Positions 6,813 to 11,596 of a stretch of 11,596 nucleotides of DNA are shown here, piece after piece. Below the pieces are notes generated by a model. It saw only the letters and a list, made by a program, of their open reading frames with translations, had not been told where the DNA came from and searched no databases. The DNA is taken from positions 1 through 11,596 of the forward strand of contig JALNVT010000064.1 of NCBI GenBank assembly GCA_023231265.1, in the 5' to 3' direction. Source of the stretch: Sphaerochaetaceae bacterium (GTDB lineage Bacteria; Spirochaetota; Spirochaetia; Sphaerochaetales; Sphaerochaetaceae). Position 1 is the first letter of the stretch, and every line of letters begins with the position of its first letter. A program made the position numbers and the translations under genes.

Positions 6813-7335
6813 AGTGCCTGTTTGGATACTCCACCAAATACTGATGCAATTGAAGAGCCCCAAACCATCACAGATATGCAAGATTGTTGCAGGCGTGAAC
6901 AAGATAACAATCAGATAGGATTAAGTGCCATATGGTACAAAGAACATAAATTTATCTGAAGATTTAATTGTGATGTTATGGATATGTATATCCGTTGGCA
7001 ATAATGCAAGTTATCGGAGCCACCATGACTTTATAGGTCCAAATAATTCTGGTTGCTACATTGATTACCCAAACTGCTGCAGTTTTGATGAGCCAGGAAA
7101 TTTAGGAGTGATCACTTTAGATGATGTTGCACAGTACAGTCCCATCTATTCTGATATGAGAGAGAAGATTACCTTTTAAAAGAATCTTGTATACATGGCA
7201 TATCCAAGACTATCAGCTCTTGTTAAAAGGTTGTGGAATCCTCAAGATATTATAAGCATTGAAAGAAGAAAGAGTTCTTTGATTCATAGATTGAGAAAGT
7301 TAGATATCAACTGCTATGCAGGTCCATCTATTTAG
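6813..7335 (+). pseudogene. Probable decayed gene of unknown type
   Basis: I do not recognise the family. Protein-like text alternates among frames. From 6813 one frame reads a 48-residue segment ending in WYKEHKFI before TGA. A second frame from about 6925 runs 84 codons with segments such as GVITLDDVAQYSPIYSD to a TAA at 7177. It continues in the same frame for 51 more codons (LVYMAYPRLSALVKRLW, then IHRLRKLDINCYAGPSI) to a TAG at 7333-7335. A third frame over 6980-7100 reads as a hydrophobic segment (VQIILVATLITQTAAVLM). Local base composition is richer in G+C than the true gaps nearby. This fits a former gene broken by several frameshifts and stops; a short real gene at 6925-7179 with a GTG start is the alternative, but it has no clear ribosome site. 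The end overlaps the convergent acetyltransferase gene by 8 bases. Confidence 0.35.
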
Positions 7336-7921
7336 AGATTTTTTTGCCCATCACGTGCCCCCATGAGTGGCTTTCAATGATTTCAAATTCTAGATGTCTG
7401 TAGAAACCAATTGCTCTGTCATTTTTTATATCAACTCCAAGATGTACACCCTTCACTCCTTGTTCAGCAAACTTATCAAGAAGTGTGTTTATTAGCTTTG
7501 TTCCAACTTTTTTTCCCTGCAAGTTTTTTGAGAGATTTATATGAAGATGTGCAGGATATTCTTCAAAAAATGAGGAGTTCTCAACATCTTTGTTTATCAA
7601 ATCTATTATATCTTTCTCTTCTTTGGTTTTTATCTGACAACCGCTGTAGATCTCTCTCAAGCTAGGCAGCCAGCTTTCATTGAACCATGCAAAAAAGTCT
7701 TTAGAATCTACTGCTCCAACTGTATATCCCTCACAGATATCATTCTCCACAACATCAAAACAGTATTGATTGTCATATTTTATGTATGGTTCACAGAAAT
7801 ATTGTGATACAGCATTTTTGTTGTAAAAATAGTCAGTTCCATCCTTACCTCCTATAGCTGTAGTCAAAGCAACCTTTGCCAGATCTTCAATATCTTCAAT
7901 CGCTGCTTGTTTGATTTTCAT
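7328..7921 (-). CDS. GNAT-family N-acetyltransferase
   Basis: A 197-residue cytoplasmic protein that should transfer an acetyl group from acetyl-CoA to an amine; the substrate is unknown. The acetyl-CoA pyrophosphate loop is QGKKVGT (135-141), preceded by the strand AHLHINLSKN and followed by the helix KLINTLLDKF. GVDIKNDRAIGFYRHLEFEII (about 162-182) is the typical C-terminal GNAT strand-helix-strand. The AHLHINL plus LQGKKVG arrangement resembles the GNAT domains related to the C-terminal domain of O-GlcNAcase, a structural similarity rather than a functional claim. The start is set at ATG 7919-7921 because AGAGG lies seven bases before it; the frame opens 11 codons earlier without a ribosome site. 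It lies about 150 bases after gpmA in the same direction and may be cotranscribed. Confidence 0.85.
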   Translation of the reverse strand: MKIKQAAIEDIEDLAKVALTTAIGGKDGTDYFYNKNAVSQYFCEPYIKYDNQYCFDVVENDICEGYTVGAVDSKDFFAWFNESWLPSLREIYSGCQIKTKEEKDIIDLINKDVENSSFFEEYPAHLHINLSKNLQGKKVGTKLINTLLDKFAEQGVKGVHLGVDIKNDRAIGFYRHLEFEIIESHSWGHVMGKKISK

Positions 7922-8008
7922 AAATTTACCTCTTTTAAAGAATATCAGGCTCAATATTCATTAAGGAAAATATATCATGATAGTTATTACAAAACAAGGA
8001 TATTGATA

Positions 8009-8077
8009 CTAAGTCTTATCTTCAAATCTCAGTACAATATCCCATGCTTCTCCACAATTAATTGAGGTCTCTATTTC
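8009..8077 (-). other. Short orphan frame after gpmA, possible gene remnant
   Basis: Directly overlapping the gpmA stop in another frame, 22 codons read EIETSINCGEAWDIVLRFEDKT and then TAG. The text is unusually protein-like for an intergenic spacer, but there is no start codon or ribosome site. It may be the tail of a lost gene or a coincidence. Confidence 0.2.
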
Positions 8078-8817
8078 TTACCTTGGTTTGCAACTTTATT
8101 CATTTTTGCTGCCAAAACATCTTTATCTCCAAGATATTCCTTCTTGATCACACTTAGATCATCTTTTAGGTAATATACAAGAGGAATTCCTGTCGGAATA
8201 TTCACTTCAAGAATCTCTTTTTCAGATAGTCCTTCAAGATACATAACCAGAGCTCTTAAAGAATTTCCATGTGCTGTTATTAAAACTTTTTTGTTATTTA
8301 TAATTTGAGGTTTTATCTCTTCTTCAAAATAAGGAATAACTCGAGCAATGGTATCTTTCAAGCTTTCTGCTAATGGAAGTTCATTTTTAGCTACATCTTT
8401 ATACATTCTTTGCAGTTTTGGACTTCTTTCATCATCTTCTTTCAATTCTGGTGGTCGTACATCAAAAGACCGACGCCAAATTTTTACCTGATCTTCTCCA
8501 AACTTCTTGGCTGTCTCAGATTTATTCTTTCCCTGAAGGTCTCCATAATGTCTCTCATTGAGTTTCCATGTTTTAATCACAGGTAGCCACTCACTGTCCA
8601 TGCTTTCAAGGGCATAATTTAAGGTATGAATTGCTCTTTTCAAATAAGAGGTATAACAAACATCAAATTCAAATCCGTTTTCTTTTAATAAAACACCTGA
8701 TTGTTTAGCTTCTTTTTTTCCTGTTTCAGATAAATCTACATCTGTCCATCCTGTGAATAAATTTTCTAAATTCCAAACACTCTCTCCATGACGCAAGAGT
8801 ACTAATTTATAACTCAT
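8071..8817 (-). CDS. gpmA: 2,3-bisphosphoglycerate-dependent phosphoglycerate mutase
   Basis: A cytoplasmic glycolytic and gluconeogenic enzyme that interconverts 3- and 2-phosphoglycerate through a phosphohistidine, primed by 2,3-bisphosphoglycerate. At 248 residues it matches the GpmA length. LLRHGES holds the phosphorylated His10. FTGWTDVDLS (21-30), TSYLKRAIHT with Arg61, LNERHYGDLQG with Glu88 and Arg89, WRRSFDVRPP, and the second catalytic His183 in TAHGNSLRAL are all present, so the enzyme should be active. The start is ATG 8815-8817, preceded by AGGAG at eight bases; the open frame extends 11 codons upstream but that stretch contains this ribosome site. Its 5' side faces a long AT-rich gap that separates it from the divergent EIIA operon. 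No clear terminator follows, so readthrough into the acetyltransferase gene is possible. Confidence 0.97.
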   Translation of the reverse strand: MSYKLVLLRHGESVWNLENLFTGWTDVDLSETGKKEAKQSGVLLKENGFEFDVCYTSYLKRAIHTLNYALESMDSEWLPVIKTWKLNERHYGDLQGKNKSETAKKFGEDQVKIWRRSFDVRPPELKEDDERSPKLQRMYKDVAKNELPLAESLKDTIARVIPYFEEEIKPQIINNKKVLITAHGNSLRALVMYLEGLSEKEILEVNIPTGIPLVYYLKDDLSVIKKEYLGDKDVLAAKMNKVANQGKK

Positions 8818-9433
8818 CTTAATGTCTCCTATCTTTTTAATAAAATTCACAATGGAATAACTACCGTTGCTAATATAACGATGACCTTTTATATAATATT
8901 AGTCAATACTAACTTTTTATGATTTAAACAGATTTCATTCAAACCTTTCAAAATCATTGCAGTCAAATTTCTTAATTTAAGCTTTTATGTGACGAAAAAG
9001 TTGTATGTTTTTTCTCCAATAAAAAAAAATATTTTTTTTCCTTGACATTTTTAAATTCTTATATTCCTGTTTTTTTTAGACCGATTGATGAGCACTTAAA
9101 GACCAACTATTTTTTTTAATTTTGAATAAATATTAGTTTATGAACTTCATAATTGCATATTTATAAGAGTTAATTTTTTTAAAAAAAGATATTGAAGTTA
9201 TTTGACCAATTTATAACACAGTAAGAGCTTATGTTCTTTACATTAAAATTCATGATTAAATTTTATAAGAGTTTTCTATAAATTTTTTTGAAATCTATCG
9301 TAAATAAGGAATATTATTTTTATAAATTTTAGTGATAAAATAGATACTTTAAAGATGAGATTCACAATGCTTTTTTTGCTACTTTTTATGAGCAATAACT
9401 CCTATTTAGCAAAAGTTATGCCCATAAATAATC
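8818..9433. other. AT-rich divergent intergenic region without a gene
   Basis: About 600 bases between divergent gpmA and the EIIA operon, dense in A and T runs and with stops in all frames. Notable contents are a TTGACT on the minus strand near 8905-8910 that could belong to a gpmA promoter, although no well-spaced -10 was found; an 18-base palindrome of eight A, TA and eight T (9022-9039) directly before a perfect TTGACA (9042-9047) on the plus strand that lacks a good -10; and the start of the EIIA promoter. I see no RNA gene or terminator hairpin. Confidence 0.6.
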
Positions 9434-9462
9434 TTTACAAAATATTGATAAATACATAATAT
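9434..9462 (+). promoter_or_regulatory. Promoter of the EIIA-antiporter-PII operon
   Basis: TTTACA (9434-9439) and TAATAT (9457-9462) are spaced by exactly 17 bases, 20 bases before the EIIA start codon. The leader is short and contains the ribosome site GGAG (9473-9476). No operator repeat is evident around it. Confidence 0.5.
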
Positions 9463-9481
9463 AAACTTTATTGGAGACAAT

Positions 9482-9928
9482 ATGCAAATAGGAAATTATT
9501 TATCAGAAAATTCGGTAATGTTTTTAAACAGCAATGACAAAAATGAAGTACTCTCATCCATGGCGGTACAGGCTACAAAATTAGGTTATATATCTAATGA
9601 ACAAGAATTCATCAATGCTTTGATTGAAAGAGAATCTATAATGAGCACTGATATAGGTTGGGAGGTAGCAATACCCCACGCAAAACTGAAGGATATTCCT
9701 GATTTCTTTGTTATACCTGCAGTTTTAAAAGATAGCCTCGATTGGGGTGCTGGTGATGATCAAAAAGTACGATTGGTATTTTTAATTGGCGGTCCTGCAG
9801 AAGAACAGAAACAATATCTGCAGATTCTTTCTAAAGTTACTTTAATAGTCAGAAACAAACAACGTAGAAAAGCTTTATTGGAAGCTACTACTGCTGCTGA
9901 AGTACTCGCTCAGTTCGAAGGACTATAG
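9482..9928 (+). CDS. Solitary PTS EIIA domain protein (fructose/PtsN type)
   Basis: A 148-residue cytoplasmic protein covering one complete type-2 EIIA domain. It should accept phosphate from HPr on His66, in the motif GWEVAIPHAK, which matches the STGIGxGxAxPH pattern of the family (here STDIGWEVAIPH). LNSNDKNEVLSSMAVQA is the usual N-terminal helix region, and VRLVFLIGGPAEEQKQYLQILSKV the conserved C-terminal part. No EIIB or EIIC gene lies nearby, so a regulatory role like that of PtsN, which controls K+ transport and sensor kinases in enterobacteria, is more likely than sugar uptake. GGAG is spaced five bases from ATG. The antiporter gene starts 14 bases after its stop, so the two are cotranscribed and functionally linked by context. 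Target control of the antiporter is inference. Confidence 0.9.
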   Translation: MQIGNYLSENSVMFLNSNDKNEVLSSMAVQATKLGYISNEQEFINALIERESIMSTDIGWEVAIPHAKLKDIPDFFVIPAVLKDSLDWGAGDDQKVRLVFLIGGPAEEQKQYLQILSKVTLIVRNKQRRKALLEATTAAEVLAQFEGL

Positions 9929-9942
9929 GAAACAATTAAGTA

Positions 9943-11160
9943 ATGGAAGGACAGATTTTTCTTTATTTAGCTGCTATCTTTGCAGCAGCTTATGCAACTA
10001 AATTACTTACTGGCAAATTCAAAATTCCAGAAGTAACAGGATTTGTTATTTTGGGTGTACTTCTTGGTGTTTCAGCTGTAGATTTATTGACACCAGAGAT
10101 GCTAGATAAATTCAGCTCAGTATCGACAATAGCACTTGGGATGATAGCATTCACCATTGGTATCGAATTAAAAGGTGATGTAATAAAAAAACTAGGCAGA
10201 AGTATTTTTGCTATTGTACTATGCGAAAGTCTTGGGGCTTTTCTTGTAGTATTTTTAGGACTGAACTATCTATATCATGCAGATACCAATACAGCTCTTT
10301 TATTAGGAGCAGTTGCAAGTGCAACAGCACCAGCTGCTACAGTAGCTGTAATCAGACAGTACAAAACAAAGGGTCCACTCACATCCACAATTTTGGCTGT
10401 TGTTGGTTTGGATGATGCTGCAGCACTTATCATCTATGTATTTGTTGAGGGCTTTGTAAGTTCCAGAATACTTGGAACATCAATCTCTGTACCAGCAATG
10501 CTTTTTGGTGCATTGATAGCAATATTGGAAGCTTTCGCTCTTGGTATTGTCGCAGCTATTATCTATGGTTTAATTCTAAAGAAAGTTAAAAACAATGAAC
10601 AGATAATGTTGTTGTTGGTTGCAGCTTTGATGGGACTTCTTGGTATTTCAGAATTCTTAGGAGTATCTGAATTACTTGCAATTATGGCATTTGGTGCAGT
10701 ACTTGTTAACACATCTCCTGTATTATCTAAAAAGAGTGAGAGCATCGTTGGTAGTTTTTCTCCAATATTCATCACTGCATTCTTCATACTTGGTGGTGCT
10801 CACTTAGATATTTCTTTGATCAAACAGATCGGAATATTGGGAATTTGTTACTTCATTGCACGTAGTATTGGTAAAGTTGGTGGTGCGTCAATTGGTGCTA
10901 AGATTGGAAAGGCTCCTAAAGTTGTTCAAACTTTTGTGGGTATGTCCCTGCTTCCTCAAGTTGGAGTAGCTCTTGCATTGGCACTTGCTATAAACAAAGA
11001 ATTCACAATGCCACAATATGGCTCAGAAGGTATCACACTAGCAAGAATAGTAATCAACGTATTATTATTTACAACTATCATTACAGAAATTGTAGGCCCA
11101 TTATTAACAAAATTTGCGCTTAAAAAGGCTGGCGAAGTTCATACAACGGATATCGACTAA
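9943..11160 (+). CDS. CPA2-type Na+(K+)/H+ antiporter without RCK domain
   Basis: A 405-residue inner-membrane transporter with about 11-13 membrane segments, a complete Na_H_Exchanger domain and no cytoplasmic TrkA/RCK tail, unlike KefB/KefC. KIPEVTGFVILGVLLG (27-42) is the first conserved helix. FTIGIELKGDVIKKLGR (70-86) is the KefB-like FxIGLEL region. SATAPAA (126-132) is the unwound helix, and VGLDDAAAL carries Asp157-Asp158, the DD pair that in NhaA/NapA-like members binds the cation and supports electrogenic exchange. SLLPQVGVALALA is the conserved late helix. It therefore should swap Na+ or K+ against H+; the ion cannot be decided from sequence. The ribosome site is weak (AGGA 12 bases before ATG), suggesting translational coupling to EIIA. 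The start fits the first membrane segment. The next gene follows with a strong ribosome site. Confidence 0.9.
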   Translation: MEGQIFLYLAAIFAAAYATKLLTGKFKIPEVTGFVILGVLLGVSAVDLLTPEMLDKFSSVSTIALGMIAFTIGIELKGDVIKKLGRSIFAIVLCESLGAFLVVFLGLNYLYHADTNTALLLGAVASATAPAATVAVIRQYKTKGPLTSTILAVVGLDDAAALIIYVFVEGFVSSRILGTSISVPAMLFGALIAILEAFALGIVAAIIYGLILKKVKNNEQIMLLLVAALMGLLGISEFLGVSELLAIMAFGAVLVNTSPVLSKKSESIVGSFSPIFITAFFILGGAHLDISLIKQIGILGICYFIARSIGKVGGASIGAKIGKAPKVVQTFVGMSLLPQVGVALALALAINKEFTMPQYGSEGITLARIVINVLLFTTIITEIVGPLLTKFALKKAGEVHTTDID

Positions 11161-11174
11161 TAGGAGGTACAGCC

Positions 11175-11519
11175 ATGAATTTATTGATTATTTCATTATC
11201 ACAATTAGACTATAAAGAGGATGTATTCTTAGCATTACAGAGTGCAGGAATTCAAAAAGCGTCAATATGGGATGCAAAAAACTTGAACCAAAGCTTGGAA
11301 AGCGAATTTAGTTTGTTCAACGGTTTCTTTGGTGGCGGCAGTGCTCACGAAGGCGAGAGACTCATCATCTTTGCACACATCAAGAAAGTTGAAGATGCTA
11401 AAGAATTCTTGACCAATCTTGAAGCCGGTGGCATTCCTGTTAAAACAGATAATATTTTGAGCATGTATGTTGTACCTACAACTCTTACATTTGATCAAGA
11501 GACAGGTATTTTGGAGTAA
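11175..11519 (+). CDS. PII-like small signalling protein
   Basis: I infer a PII-like fold rather than recognising a named family. The 114 residues can be laid out as beta-alpha-beta twice: strand MNLLIISLS, helix YKEDVFLALQSAGI, strand KASIWDA, a long loop with FNGFFGGGSAHEGE (48-61) in the place of the PII T/B loops, strand RLIIFAHIK, helix VEDAKEFLTNLEAGG and the late strand MYVVPTTLTF. PII-like proteins form trimers that bind nucleotides between subunits and often sit on a membrane transporter next door, as SbtB does with SbtA. Here the partner would be the antiporter 14 bases upstream. AGGAGG (11162-11167) seven bases before ATG is the strongest ribosome site of the operon, suggesting it is made in excess of the transporter. 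The canonical PII signature motifs are absent, so a nucleotide ligand is unproven. Confidence 0.65.
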   Translation: MNLLIISLSQLDYKEDVFLALQSAGIQKASIWDAKNLNQSLESEFSLFNGFFGGGSAHEGERLIIFAHIKKVEDAKEFLTNLEAGGIPVKTDNILSMYVVPTTLTFDQETGILE

Positions 11520-11557
11520 TAGTTTTTACTCGGTCATCAAAAAATTTATTCATATAG

Positions 11558-11595
11558 AAGGATTGTCACCATTGTCAGGTGATGATCCTTTTTTT
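11558..11595 (+). terminator. Rho-independent terminator of the EIIA operon
   Basis: AAGGATTGTCACC (11558-11570) pairs with GGTGATGATCCTT (11578-11590), 13 pairs including two T-G wobbles, with the loop ATTGTCA and a T run reaching the window end. It is 38 bases after the PII-like gene and closes a three-gene transcription unit. Confidence 0.9.
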
Positions 11596-11596
11596 A

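Noticed and set aside
9022..9039. A8-TA-T8 palindrome as a terminator
   Set aside because: There is no loop large enough to form a hairpin without opening the stem and no transcript ends there; curved DNA or an UP element is more likely.
1..11596. CRISPR array, insertion sequence, prophage, riboswitch
   Set aside because: No regularly spaced short repeats, transposase motifs, target-site duplications, phage genes or recognisable riboswitch cores were seen on either strand.

Overview
This is an AT-rich chromosomal window from a bacterium, probably an anaerobic, fermentative one. It carries a membrane pyrophosphatase of the K+-dependent, probably Na+-pumping type, a cofactor-dependent phosphoglycerate mutase (the type found in spirochaetes, among others), and a solitary PTS EIIA beside a monovalent cation antiporter. 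A spirochaete-like host would fit, but no marker gene in the window settles the taxonomy. There is no insertion sequence, CRISPR array or phage gene.

Layout. Bases 1-920 hold no convincing gene: a terminator-like hairpin from an upstream gene at the left edge, a second terminator-like hairpin near 540-565, and promoter-like elements ahead of a two-tRNA unit, tRNA-Leu(UAG) and tRNA-Gly(GCC), closed by a clean hairpin terminator. Next comes an apparently self-contained signalling locus. A direct-repeat operator (CTTAAG-N5-CTTAAG) lies upstream of a secreted Asn/Ser-rich protein with two exact-length 63-residue repeats. That gene has its own terminator and is followed by an OmpR-type response regulator and a sensor histidine kinase. 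Both signalling genes are broken in this sequence: the regulator by a one-base frameshift at about 2790, the kinase by a single in-frame TAA at 3478. A long hairpin separates this unit from the convergent pyrophosphatase gene.

The middle of the window reads on the minus strand: the pyrophosphatase (its start is best placed at an internal GTG because the AGGAGG lies inside the longer frame), a GNAT acetyltransferase and gpmA. Between the first two lies a plus-strand stretch (about 6813-7335) that looks like a badly decayed gene.

After about 600 bases of very AT-rich non-coding DNA, a plus-strand operon runs to the right end: a lone EIIA domain protein, a CPA2-type cation/proton antiporter without an RCK domain, and a 114-residue protein with the layout of a PII-like trimeric regulator. 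It has a promoter, ribosome sites and a strong terminator. The most attractive candidate for an under-described system is this trio: an antiporter whose missing cytoplasmic gating domain may be supplied in trans by a PTS phosphorylation sensor and a PII-like nucleotide sensor. Together with the predicted Na+-pyrophosphatase it suggests a cell that relies on a Na+ cycle. The second candidate is the secreted repeat protein with its cognate, but apparently dead, two-component system.
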